DNA from: Phenylobacterium sp.
GTDB taxonomy: Bacteria; Pseudomonadota; Alphaproteobacteria; Caulobacterales; Caulobacteraceae
Length of the DNA stretch: 34,558 nucleotides
Assembly: GCA_003136395.1 (NCBI GenBank)
Contig: PLEH01000204.1
Coordinates: 34,478-69,035 of the forward strand
Reading direction: 5' to 3'
Below, piece by piece: positions 23,685 through 31,956 of the stretch. The position numbers and the translations under genes were made by a program. A model generated the notes under the pieces. The model did not search any database. It was not told the DNA's origin and saw only the letters and a program-made list of their open reading frames with translations. The first letter of the stretch is position 1. Each line of letters begins with the position of its first letter.

Positions 23685-24833
23685 CTAGCCGCCCCGCTTC
23701 AGGGTTTCGCGCGCGATGACCACCTGCTGGATCTGGCTGGTGCCTTCGTAGATGCGGAAGATCCGCACATCGCGATAGAGCCGCTCGATGCCGTGGTCGG
23801 TGACGTAGCCGGCGCCGCCGAAGATCTGCACCGCCCGGTCGGCGACCCGGCCGACCATCTCCGAGGCGAAGTACTTGGCGGCCGCGGCCTCCATGGTGAC
23901 GCTCTCGCCGGCGTCTCGCTTGCGGGCGGTCTCCAGCGTGAGCGCCTTGGCGGCCAGGCTTTCGGTCTTTGAATCCGCGATCATCCCCTGCAGCAGCTGG
24001 AAGTTCGACAGCGCCTGGCCGAACTGCTTGCGCTCGCTCATGTAGCCCACGCAGTCCTTGATCAGCCGCTCGGCCACGCCGATGCAGACCGCCGAAATGT
24101 GCAGCCGCCCGCGGTCCAGCACCTGCATGGCGACCTTGAAGCCCTCCCCTTCGCGGCCCAGGCGGTTTTCCACCGGCACGCGGACGTTGTCGAAGATCAC
24201 GTCGCAGATGTGGGCGCCCTGCTGGCCCATCTTCTTCTCAGGCTTGCCCACCGACAGGCCGGGGAGATTACGCTCCACGAGGAAGGCGGAGACCCCGCCG
24301 GCGCCGGGCTTGTCCGGATCGCTCCTGGCCATCACCGTGAAGAGGTCGGCCTTGTTGGCGTTGGTGATGAACCGCTTGGATCCGTTCAGCACATAGGCGT
24401 CGCCGTCGAGGATCGCGCGGGTCTGGACATTGGCGCTGTCGGAGCCCGCCTCCGGCTCGGTGAGCGCAAACGAGGTGATGATTTCGCCGGACGCGATGCC
24501 CGGCAGGTACTTCTGCTTCTGGGCGTCGGAGCCGAACATGCACAGGCCCTGCGAGCCGATGCCGACATTGGTGCCGAAAGCCGAGCGGAAGGCGGGGCTG
24601 GTGCGGCCGAGTTCGATGGCCACCAGGCATTCGTCCTCCATGGAGAGGTCCAGGCCGCCGTATTCCTCCGGGATCGAGAGGCCGTAGAGCCCCAGCGCCT
24701 TCATCTCTTCGAGGACGTCCTGGGGGATAGCGTCGTCTTCGGAGACCTTGGCCTCCAGCGGCCGCAGCCGTTCGGCCACGAACCGGCGGACGGTGTCGAT
24801 CAACTGCTCGCGGGTCTCGGCATCCAAAGCCAT
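23685..24833 (-). CDS. Acyl-CoA dehydrogenase
   Basis: A 382-aa FAD enzyme oxidising an acyl-CoA thioester to the enoyl form. N-terminal helices (EQLIDTVRRFVAERLRPLEA, LYGLSIPEEYGGLDLSMED) precede the beta domain with FALTEPEAGSDSANVQT and GSKRFITNANKADLF. The C-terminal helices have QIFGGAGYVTDHGIERLYRD and the catalytic Glu363 in RIYEGTSQIQQVVIARE. ATG 24833 is chosen over an upstream extension; it opens MALDAETREQ. Chain length preference is unknown; isovaleryl or short-chain are both possible. It lies 22 bp after the thiolase gene. Confidence 0.9.
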   Translation of the reverse strand: MALDAETREQLIDTVRRFVAERLRPLEAKVSEDDAIPQDVLEEMKALGLYGLSIPEEYGGLDLSMEDECLVAIELGRTSPAFRSAFGTNVGIGSQGLCMFGSDAQKQKYLPGIASGEIITSFALTEPEAGSDSANVQTRAILDGDAYVLNGSKRFITNANKADLFTVMARSDPDKPGAGGVSAFLVERNLPGLSVGKPEKKMGQQGAHICDVIFDNVRVPVENRLGREGEGFKVAMQVLDRGRLHISAVCIGVAERLIKDCVGYMSERKQFGQALSNFQLLQGMIADSKTESLAAKALTLETARKRDAGESVTMEAAAAKYFASEMVGRVADRAVQIFGGAGYVTDHGIERLYRDVRIFRIYEGTSQIQQVVIARETLKRGG

Positions 24834-24855
24834 GGTCTCAGCCCCCCAAGGCCTG

Positions 24856-26052
24856 TCAGGCGCGTTCGAAGATCGCGGCGATGCCCTGGCCGCCGCCGAT
24901 GCACATGGTCTCCAGACCATATTTGCCGTCGCGGCGCTTCAGCTCGCGCAGCAGGTTGGCCAAGATGCGTCCGCCGGTGGCCCCGATCGGGTGGCCGAGC
25001 GAGATGCCCGAGCCGTTGACGTTCAGCCGGTCGCGCTCGTCCCAGCCCCAGCCTTTCAGCACCGACAGCACCTGCGGGGCGAAGGCCTCGTTCAGTTCCA
25101 CCAGGTCGATGTCGTCCCAGCCCAGGCCGGTCCGCTCGAAGAGCCGCTTCACGGCGGGCACGGGGCCGATGCCCATGCGCGAGGGCTCACATCCCGCCGC
25201 GGCCCAGCTCACGAACCAGCCCATGGGATCGAGGTTCAGCTCGGCGAGCTTGTCTTCGGACACCACCAGGCAGGCGGCGGCCGCGTCGTTCTGCTGGCTG
25301 GCGTTGCCGGCGGTGACCACCCCGTCCTTCTCGATAGGCCGGAGCTTGCCGAGGCTTTCCGCCGTCGCGTCGGCCCGCACGCCCTCATCCATGGCGAAGA
25401 CGATCGGATCGCCCTTCTTCTGCGGCACCGAGACCGGCACCAGCTCATCGTCGAACTTGCCGGCCGCCCAGGCGGCCGCCGCGCGCTGGTGGCTCATGGC
25501 GGCGTATTCGTCCGAGGCCTCGCGGCTGATCTGATAGTCGCGCGCCAGATTGTCCGCCGTCTCGATCATGCCGGAGATCACCCCGAAGCGCTCGATGGGC
25601 TGGCTCATCACCCGGCCGCGCGCCAGGCGGTCGTGCAGGGTCACCGAGCCCATGCGCGCGCCCTTGCGCATGTCGGTGGTGTAGTACTCGGCGTTGCTCA
25701 TGCTCTCGACGCCGCCGGCGATCACCACGTCGGCCACGCCGGTCTGCACCATCATCGCCGCGTCGATCACCGCCTGCAGGCCCGAGCCGCAGCGGCGGTC
25801 GAGCTGGTAGCCGGGGATCTCGATCGGCAGGCCCGCCGCCAGGGCCGAATAGCGCGCGATGCAGGGCGCTTCGCCAGATGCGTAGCCCTGGGCGAAGATC
25901 ACGTCGTCGATCTTCATCGGATCTATGCCGGTGCGCTCCACCAGCGCCTTCAGGACCACGGCGCCAAGCTCGCCGGCGGTGAGGTCGGAGAGCGCTCCGA
26001 GATACTTGCCGACGCCGGTGCGGATCGGGGAGACGATGGCGGCGCGTTTCAT
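24856..26052 (-). CDS. Acetyl-CoA C-acyltransferase (thiolase)
   Basis: A 398-aa thiolase. Catalytic residues are in place: nucleophile Cys88 in YQLDRRCGSGLQAVIDAAM, His354 in GSGISLGHPIGATGGR, and Cys384 in TMCIGGGQGIAA. ELNEAFAPQVL is also typical. It either splits 3-ketoacyl-CoA or condenses two acetyl-CoA. The open frame continues upstream across the divergent promoter, but ATG 26052 gives the standard MKRAAIVSPIRTGVGKYLG. First gene of the operon with acyl-CoA dehydrogenase, DUF3253 and GST, which favours degradation. Confidence 0.92.
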   Translation of the reverse strand: MKRAAIVSPIRTGVGKYLGALSDLTAGELGAVVLKALVERTGIDPMKIDDVIFAQGYASGEAPCIARYSALAAGLPIEIPGYQLDRRCGSGLQAVIDAAMMVQTGVADVVIAGGVESMSNAEYYTTDMRKGARMGSVTLHDRLARGRVMSQPIERFGVISGMIETADNLARDYQISREASDEYAAMSHQRAAAAWAAGKFDDELVPVSVPQKKGDPIVFAMDEGVRADATAESLGKLRPIEKDGVVTAGNASQQNDAAAACLVVSEDKLAELNLDPMGWFVSWAAAGCEPSRMGIGPVPAVKRLFERTGLGWDDIDLVELNEAFAPQVLSVLKGWGWDERDRLNVNGSGISLGHPIGATGGRILANLLRELKRRDGKYGLETMCIGGGQGIAAIFERA

Positions 26053-26145
26053 GTGATCGCGGGTCCTGATTGGCTTGTGGCGGCCCGGCAAACTAGTGTT
26101 TGAGACGCCCGCGAGCAAACGCTTCGACGGCGGCGTGGAGGACAC

Positions 26146-26619
26146 ATGGACGGCGGCGACCTGGAGAACAACTACACCGCCAAGCTGGCGACGGTCACGG
26201 AGGGCGAGTGGGCCGGCTGGTCCTGGTATCCCGGCGGCGATCCGTTCGAGGACCTGGCCGGGCCGTTCCATTTCAAGACCGGCGACGACGGCGTCCCGAT
26301 CTGCGCCTTCCGCGCCGAGATGAAGCACATGAACGGCGGCCTCTTCATGCACGGCGGCTGCGTCATGAGCTTCGCCGACTTCGCGCTGTTCGTGATCGCC
26401 CGCGAGGCCATCGCCGGGACACCCACCGTCACCGCAACCTTCAACGCCGAGCTGGTCGGCACCGCGCGGATCGGCGATCTGGTGGAGTGCCGGGGCGAGG
26501 TGGTGAAGGGCGGCCGAAGCATGGTCTTCGTGCGCGGCATCATTTCCAACGCCTCGGCCGGCGGCGAACCCATGATGAGCTTCTCCTCGGTCCTGAAAAA
26601 GACCAGCGTCCGCACGTGA
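26146..26619 (+). CDS. PaaI-family thioesterase (hotdog fold)
   Basis: A 157-aa hotdog protein. The active region is MNGGLFMHGGCVMSFADFAL at about residues 64-83, where the GGxxHGG-like pattern and Asp support thioester hydrolysis; TFNAELVGTARIGDLVECRG follows as the central strand. It probably hydrolyses acyl- or aryl-CoA. It is divergent from the thiolase gene across 93 bp, so the two may share control. The end overlaps the glycosyltransferase gene (GTGA). Confidence 0.85.
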   Translation: MDGGDLENNYTAKLATVTEGEWAGWSWYPGGDPFEDLAGPFHFKTGDDGVPICAFRAEMKHMNGGLFMHGGCVMSFADFALFVIAREAIAGTPTVTATFNAELVGTARIGDLVECRGEVVKGGRSMVFVRGIISNASAGGEPMMSFSSVLKKTSVRT

Positions 26620-28271
26620 ACCCCGCGATCTACTTCGAGCCGGACGGCTACCTGCTCGGCGAGGCCCCGTTCATGGGCCGCCGGTCGGCCGGGAACGGAT
26701 TCCTCCGCGCCGCGGTGCAGGGCCGCGAGGACGGGCCGCTCCTGGGCTACACGGCGTCCGAGGCGTCGGCCCAGGCGTTCCGCGACTTCGTCGCCGAAGT
26801 CGATCCCGCCGCCACGACAGAGTGGATCGCGGCCGCTCAACTCGACCGGCTGAGCCAGGCGGGGCTGCTCTATCGCCCCGACCAGATTCTCGGGCCGGCG
26901 GCCCGCCAGAGGCTGCGCGCCGGACCGGCCGCCTACAGCCTGTGCGGCGTCACCCACACCCTGGCCACCCACACCACGCTCGACGGAATCGCCAGGATCG
27001 TCTCCGAGCCGGTGATGGCCTGGGACGCCCTTGTCTGCACCTCGACGGTGGCGAAGGCGGTGACGGACGCCGTGCTCGACCAGGCCGAGGCCTTGCACAG
27101 CTGGCGTTTCGGTGGGTGCGCGCCGGCGCCGCGGCCGCTGCTGCCCGTCATCCCCCTGGGCGTTCACACGGCCGACTTCGATTTCAGCGCCGGCGCCCGG
27201 ACAGCCGCGCGGGCCCGGCTGGGCTTGGCGGACGACGCCGTGGCCGTGCTGTGGGCCGGCCGCCTCTCGGCCAACGGGAAGGCCCATCCGTTCGCCACCT
27301 TTCGGGCCTTGCAGGCCGCCACCGAGGCGACCGGCCAGCCGCTCACCCTGGTCTTCGCCGGCCAGGCGCCGAACCCGCAGGTGGCCCGCGGTTTCGAGAG
27401 CGCCGCCACGCGGTTCTGCCCCCAGGTGCGAACCTGCTTCGTGGACGGGGCCGATCCGCAGGCCTTCCGCGATGCCTGGGCCGGGGCGGACATCTTCATG
27501 TCGCTGGCCGACAGCCTGCAGGAGACCTTCGGCCTCACGCCCGTCGAGGCCATGGCCGCCGGCCTGCCCGCCCTGGTCAGCGACTGGAACGGCTACAGGG
27601 ACACCGTCCGTCACGGGATCGACGGGTTCCGCGTTCCGACCTGGACGCCCTCGCCAGGCGACGCCGACGCCATCGGCCACGACTACGAGGTCGGGGCGAT
27701 CGACTACGAGGTCTACCTCTATCGGACGACGACGGCGGTCGCCGTCGACATGCGCGAGCTGACGGCGCGCCTGATCGACCTCGTGAGGGACGGCGACTTG
27801 CGACAACGCCTCGGTGCGGCGGGGCGCGAGCGAGCACGCGCGGCGTTCGATTGGGCCGTGGTCTATCGACGCTACCAGGACCTCTGGACCGAGCAGGCGG
27901 CCATGCGGCGCCGGGCAACAGACGATCCTAAGGCGGCGCGCTGGCTGGCGGCCGCGCCTCGCCGCGGCCCGGACCATCTGGGCCCCTTCGACACCTTTGC
28001 GAGCTTCGCCACCCACCACGCGGGCGCCGAAACCATCGCCTCCCTCACCGGCGACCTCAGCCCCGAGGGCTACCGCCGGCTCGTCGCCGACCCTTTGCTG
28101 TCGCTGTGGGTCGCGCCGGCCGCGGCCTTCGACCAGATCCACGCCGCGCTCCAGGCGGGCCCGGCCAGTCTCGCGGACCTCGCCCAGGCGACCGGCTTCC
28201 CACAGGCCCAGCTCACCGAGGTGGTGACCCGCCTGGCGAAGCTCAACGTCGTCTCCCTGGCCGTCGGCTGA
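26616..28271 (+). CDS. GT4-like glycosyltransferase with a C-terminal extension
   Basis: A 551-aa protein. Start GTG 26616 overlaps the thioesterase stop by 4 bp. The N-terminus (AIYFEPDGYLLGEAPFMGRR) leads to SLCGVTHTLATHTT and, after a linker, the sugar-nucleotide domain: VAVLWAGRLSANGKAHPF and ADSLQETFGLTPVEAMAAGL with the EX7E pair Glu303/Glu311, then VSDWNGYRDTVRHGIDGF. This is the retaining GT4 layout. The last 130 or so residues after DLWTEQAAMRR form a separate helical region (LADLAQATGFPQAQLTEVVT) that resembles a winged helix, an unusual addition. Donor and acceptor are unknown. Confidence 0.82.
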   Translation: MNPAIYFEPDGYLLGEAPFMGRRSAGNGFLRAAVQGREDGPLLGYTASEASAQAFRDFVAEVDPAATTEWIAAAQLDRLSQAGLLYRPDQILGPAARQRLRAGPAAYSLCGVTHTLATHTTLDGIARIVSEPVMAWDALVCTSTVAKAVTDAVLDQAEALHSWRFGGCAPAPRPLLPVIPLGVHTADFDFSAGARTAARARLGLADDAVAVLWAGRLSANGKAHPFATFRALQAATEATGQPLTLVFAGQAPNPQVARGFESAATRFCPQVRTCFVDGADPQAFRDAWAGADIFMSLADSLQETFGLTPVEAMAAGLPALVSDWNGYRDTVRHGIDGFRVPTWTPSPGDADAIGHDYEVGAIDYEVYLYRTTTAVAVDMRELTARLIDLVRDGDLRQRLGAAGRERARAAFDWAVVYRRYQDLWTEQAAMRRRATDDPKAARWLAAAPRRGPDHLGPFDTFASFATHHAGAETIASLTGDLSPEGYRRLVADPLLSLWVAPAAAFDQIHAALQAGPASLADLAQATGFPQAQLTEVVTRLAKLNVVSLAVG

Positions 28272-28373
28272 GGCGCCCCCGAACACCGCGCCCAAGGGGT
28301 CGCGCACTGGGGACACATCGTCTCTGGACAGAGGGCCTTAGGCGATCCCCTATGGCGGTGGAGGAGACACTGC

Positions 28374-28733
28374 ATGATCGAGGCCGCCTGCCACTGCGGG
28401 GCCGTGCGCCTGACGGCGCCGAGCGCGCCCGACACGGTGACCGAATGCAACTGCTCGATCTGCCGCAAGCTCGCCACGCGCTGGGCCTACTACAAGCCGT
28501 CGGAAGTGGGCATGCCGCGCGCGGGCTCCACCCAGCCTTACGTCTGGGGCGACCGGATGCTGGCCTTCCACCGGTGCAAGACCTGCGGGGTCACCACCCA
28601 CTGGCAGAGCCTCGATGGCGCCCAGGAGCGCATGGCGATCAATGCGCGTCTGATGGACGGGCTGGACTGGACGGCCATCCGCATCCGCCAGTTCGACGGG
28701 GCCGACACCTGGAAATACCTGGACGAGGCGTGA
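28374..28733 (+). CDS. GFA-family (glutathione-dependent formaldehyde-activating-like) zinc protein
   Basis: A 119-aa protein with the family's zinc ligands: CHCGAVRL (Cys6, Cys8), ECNCSICRKLATRWAYY, and HRCKTCGVTTHWQSL. This fold is related to S-(hydroxymethyl)glutathione synthase, but most members lack proven activity, so the function stays open. GGAGGAGA precedes the ATG. It lies 102 bp after the glycosyltransferase gene and 22 bp before the LLM oxidoreductase gene. Confidence 0.87.
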   Translation: MIEAACHCGAVRLTAPSAPDTVTECNCSICRKLATRWAYYKPSEVGMPRAGSTQPYVWGDRMLAFHRCKTCGVTTHWQSLDGAQERMAINARLMDGLDWTAIRIRQFDGADTWKYLDEA

Positions 28734-28755
28734 TCGCCTTCCCAGATCAGCGGGG

Positions 28756-29772
28756 ATGATCCTCTCCGCCCTTGATCTCTCGCCGGTGACCGGTGACGCC
28801 ACTCAGGCCGAGGCCGTGCGCCAGACGCTGGAGATCGCCAGGGCCGCCGAGCGGCTGGGCTATCACCGCCTGTGGCTGGCCGAGCATCACAACATCTCAG
28901 GCCTGGGGTCTCCCGCGCCGGAGATCCTTATCGCGGCGCTCACCCAGGCGACCAGCACCATCCGCCTGGGGTCGGGCGGCGTCATGCTGGTGAATTATTC
29001 GCCGCTGAAGGTGGCCGAGGTGTTCATGGAGCTGGAAGCGCTGGCGCCCGGCCGCATCGACCTCGGTCTCGGTCGCGCGCTGGGCGCGGACGCGCGGACC
29101 GGCGGCGCCCTGCGCTCCGTGGGGTCCGACGCCTTCCCGCAGTACTTCCACCTGCTCACCACCTGGCTGCTGGACGCCTCGGGCAAGGCGCCGATCGGCG
29201 AGGCGCATCCGCTGCACGACATTCACGCGAACCCGGCCGGCCCCTCGCATCCGGATGTCTTTGTCCTCTGCACTTCCGAGGAGAGCGCGGCCTTCGCCGG
29301 CCAGATGGGGGTCGGCATGGTCTTCGCCGAGTTCATCGCGCGGGCCGACGGCGGACCGGCGGTGGCCGCCTACCGCCAGGCCTTCCAGCCCTCGGCATTC
29401 CGCGCCGAGCCCTGGGCCGGGATCGCGCTGATCGCCTATGCCGCGGAGACCGCCGAGCGGGCCTGGCGGGAGGATGCGCTGCGCCGCGCGGCCAATGTCT
29501 CCATGCTGTCGGGCCGCCGCCGCCGCTTCCGCGACCTCGCCAGCGCCGATGCGTTTCTCGCCGAGCATGCCGGGACGCCGGTCCTGGCCCTGGTGGAGGG
29601 CCGCACCCTCGCCGCCGACGCCGCGGCCATCCATGCCCGGCTGGTGGAAAAGGCCTGCGAGGCGCAGGCCGACGAGGTCTTCGTCATGGCCACCGGCCCC
29701 TCGCTCGAGGCCCGCATCCGCTCGCTCGAACTGATCGCAACCGCCCACTCCGGCGGCGCGTCCAGGTCTTAG
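28756..29772 (+). CDS. LLM-class flavin-dependent oxidoreductase (bacterial-luciferase-like)
   Basis: A 338-aa TIM-barrel flavoprotein of the luciferase-like monooxygenase family. Motifs: LSALDLSPVTGDATQAEAVR, YHRLWLAEHHNISGLGSPAP, IRLGSGGVMLVNYSPLKVAE and LAPGRIDLGLGRALGADART. These are typical of the MsnO8-like group that uses reduced FMN and oxygen on unknown substrates. It probably forms an operon with the GFA gene 22 bp upstream. Its stop codon overlaps the stop of the convergent GST gene. Confidence 0.9.
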   Translation: MILSALDLSPVTGDATQAEAVRQTLEIARAAERLGYHRLWLAEHHNISGLGSPAPEILIAALTQATSTIRLGSGGVMLVNYSPLKVAEVFMELEALAPGRIDLGLGRALGADARTGGALRSVGSDAFPQYFHLLTTWLLDASGKAPIGEAHPLHDIHANPAGPSHPDVFVLCTSEESAAFAGQMGVGMVFAEFIARADGGPAVAAYRQAFQPSAFRAEPWAGIALIAYAAETAERAWREDALRRAANVSMLSGRRRRFRDLASADAFLAEHAGTPVLALVEGRTLAADAAAIHARLVEKACEAQADEVFVMATGPSLEARIRSLELIATAHSGGASRS

Positions 29773-30380
29773 GCCTTGGCCGCCGGCCGCTCGCGCATGG
29801 CGGTGAGCCATCGGCCAAGGTTGACCAGGTCCTCCGGCGGCTTCAGCCGCACGATGCGGGCGAAGTCGATGCCGATGAAGGCCACGATGTCGGCGATGGT
29901 CAGCCGATCGGCGGCCAGCCACTCGCTTTCGCCCAGCCGCCGGTCGAGCACCTTGAGCGCGCGCATCGCGCCCTGCTGGTTCCATTCGGCGACCTCGGGG
30001 GCCGGCGTCTCCAGCGCCGCGAAGCCGGGGTGGCTCAGCCGCACGCCCAGCATGAAGGGCGTGGCGACCAGCATCTCGGCGCGACGCGTCCACATCTCGA
30101 TGACCGCGACCTCCTCGGGCATGCGCCCGAACAGGTTCGGCTCCGGATAGCGGCTTTCGAGATAGCGGCAGATGGCGATGGATTCGGTGACCGTCGTCCC
30201 GTCGTCCATCTCCAGCATCGGCAGGTTGGGCAGGCCCGCCTTGGCCAGGTACGACGGTTGTTTGTGTTCCCCGTCGGGGATGGAGACCGGCACGACCTCG
30301 ATGTCGGTGATCCCCTTCTCCGCCATCAGCCAGCGCACGCGGCGGGGGTTGGGCGCTATGGGCGCGTCGTAGAGTTTCAT
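29769..30380 (-). CDS. Glutathione S-transferase family protein
   Basis: A 203-aa GST. The thioredoxin domain starts MKLYDAPIAPNPRRVRWLMA and includes LPNLPMLEMDDGTTVTESIA, with the usual Glu-Ser at the glutathione site. The helical domain has LAADRLTIADIVAFIGIDFA. Substrate is unknown. Its ATG overlaps the nucleoside transporter stop (ATGA), so the pair is co-translated, an unexpected partnership. The 3' end overlaps the convergent LLM gene by 4 bp. Confidence 0.9.
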   Translation of the reverse strand: MKLYDAPIAPNPRRVRWLMAEKGITDIEVVPVSIPDGEHKQPSYLAKAGLPNLPMLEMDDGTTVTESIAICRYLESRYPEPNLFGRMPEEVAVIEMWTRRAEMLVATPFMLGVRLSHPGFAALETPAPEVAEWNQQGAMRALKVLDRRLGESEWLAADRLTIADIVAFIGIDFARIVRLKPPEDLVNLGRWLTAMRERPAAKA

Positions 30381-31783
30381 GGCTTGGTCGAGGCCTTGGC
30401 TGGGACGGTGTCCGTGGAGGGGGCCGCCGCGGCGGGGTTGGGCGCGAGCGTCGGCTTCAGCACCGGCGCGGGCTTGGCGGGCCTGGCCGTCATCGCCGGC
30501 TCGTGGCCGAACAGCTCCGAAGGCATGACGCCCACCACCGAGGCGGTCAGGCAGGTGGCCAGGAACCCGGCCATCATCGCCTTCCAGACCATGCCCATGA
30601 TCTCGGCGCGGCGCTCAGGCACGAGCACGGAATAGCCGGCGACATTGATACCCACCGAGGCGATGTTGGCGAAGCCGCAGAGCGCATAGGTCATGATCAC
30701 CCGGGTCCGTTCGTCGATGGCGCCGGTGGGGATCGCCCCCATGCGGATGAAGGCGGTGAACTCGGTCAGCACCAGCTTGACCCCCAAGAGCGAGCCCGCT
30801 GTCGGCGCGTCCGCCCAGCGGATGCCCAGCGCCCAGGCCAGCGGCGAGAAGATGATCCCCAGGATGCGCTCCACCGACACCGGCGCGCCATGCACCTCGC
30901 CCAGCATCCCCAGGATGCCGTTGACCATGGCCACCAGCGCCACGAAGACGATCAGCGTCGCGGCCACGTTGAGCACGATCGCCAGGCCGTCGTTGGTGCC
31001 CTTGATCAGGGCGTCGACGGAGCTCTCATAGACCTTGTCCGCCTCCTCGCCGGAGGGTCCGGAGAGCTCCTGCTCGGGTATCCGCGGGACCAGGATGCGG
31101 GCAAGGAGGATCCCGGCGGGCGCGGAAATGATCGAGGCGGTGAGCACATGGCTGGCGGCGTTGGGCAGGACGTCCTTCAGGATCGTCGCGTAGGCCACCA
31201 TGGTCGAACCGGAAACGCAGCTCATCCCCACCGCGATCAGCATGAAGAGCTCCGAGCGCGAGAGCGTCGGCAGGTAGGAGCGGATGAAGATCGGGCCTTC
31301 CACCTGGCCCATGAAGACGGTGGCTGCGGTGGCCAGCGCCGGCGGGCCCCGAAGGCCCATGGTCTTTTCGAACACGACGCCGAACCCTTGGGTGATCCAG
31401 CGCAGGATCTTCCAGTGCCAGAGGAGCGCGGCCAGCGCGCAGACCACCAGGATCACCGGCAGCACCCGGAAGGCGAAGACGAACAGCGCGCCCGGATCGG
31501 TCAGGGCATAGGGCTGGTTGGGGGTCCCGGCCAGGAAGCCGAACACGAAGGCGACCCCGGCCTGGGTCGAGGCCGACAGCCCGTCCACCGCATGGCCGAC
31601 ACCCTGCAGGCCCGCGCGCAGGGCCGGCAGGCCGAACAGCGCCAGCACCAGCAGCGCCTGCACCAGCACCGCCCCGATCGCGAGCTTCCACGGAAACCGC
31701 CCGCGGTCCTCCGAAAGCGCCCAGCAGACGCCGATGGCGACCGCAATGCCCACGAGGCTCTGAGCATTTTCGAGACGGAACAT
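30377..31783 (-). CDS. NupC-type concentrative nucleoside transporter (CNT family)
   Basis: A 468-aa inner-membrane nucleoside/cation symporter. Family motifs: FVFGFLAGTPNQPY, VFMGQVEGPIFIRSYLPTLS, GMSCVSGSTMVAYATILKDV and RVIMTYALCGFANIASVGIN. ATG 31783 gives MFRLENAQSLVGIAVAIGV; the open frame above is Arg-rich and rejected. A C-terminal tail of about 40 residues (Pro/Ala/Lys/Thr-rich, TARPAKPAPVLKPTLAPNPA) follows the last helix and is not typical. It overlaps the GST start by 4 bp. A CCCCTC/GAGGGG stem lies in the leader at 31821-31839. Confidence 0.9.
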   Translation of the reverse strand: MFRLENAQSLVGIAVAIGVCWALSEDRGRFPWKLAIGAVLVQALLVLALFGLPALRAGLQGVGHAVDGLSASTQAGVAFVFGFLAGTPNQPYALTDPGALFVFAFRVLPVILVVCALAALLWHWKILRWITQGFGVVFEKTMGLRGPPALATAATVFMGQVEGPIFIRSYLPTLSRSELFMLIAVGMSCVSGSTMVAYATILKDVLPNAASHVLTASIISAPAGILLARILVPRIPEQELSGPSGEEADKVYESSVDALIKGTNDGLAIVLNVAATLIVFVALVAMVNGILGMLGEVHGAPVSVERILGIIFSPLAWALGIRWADAPTAGSLLGVKLVLTEFTAFIRMGAIPTGAIDERTRVIMTYALCGFANIASVGINVAGYSVLVPERRAEIMGMVWKAMMAGFLATCLTASVVGVMPSELFGHEPAMTARPAKPAPVLKPTLAPNPAAAAPSTDTVPAKASTKP

Positions 31784-31956
31784 GCCGGTCGACCCCGCCG
31801 ACCGCCCGAGTCTCGGCGGCCCCCTCGTCGATAGAGGGGCAGTTGCCGCCCGGGCGCAAGATTGCAGCCTGCGGATCGCCAGGGAGTCTGTTAGCGTCGC
31901 CATCAGCAACGGACGGGCGCCGGCCTATCGCGAGAGCGCCCGCCAGGGAGGCGGCC

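Noticed and set aside
26172-28316. Open frame of about 714 codons on the minus strand
   Set aside because: Antisense to the thioesterase and glycosyltransferase, both of which show family motifs. The minus product is a Gly/Arg/Val-rich composition typical of shadow frames in GC-rich DNA.
30503-31834. Open frame of about 443 codons on the plus strand
   Set aside because: Antisense to the CNT transporter; Gln/His/Arg/Asp-rich and lacking any domain.
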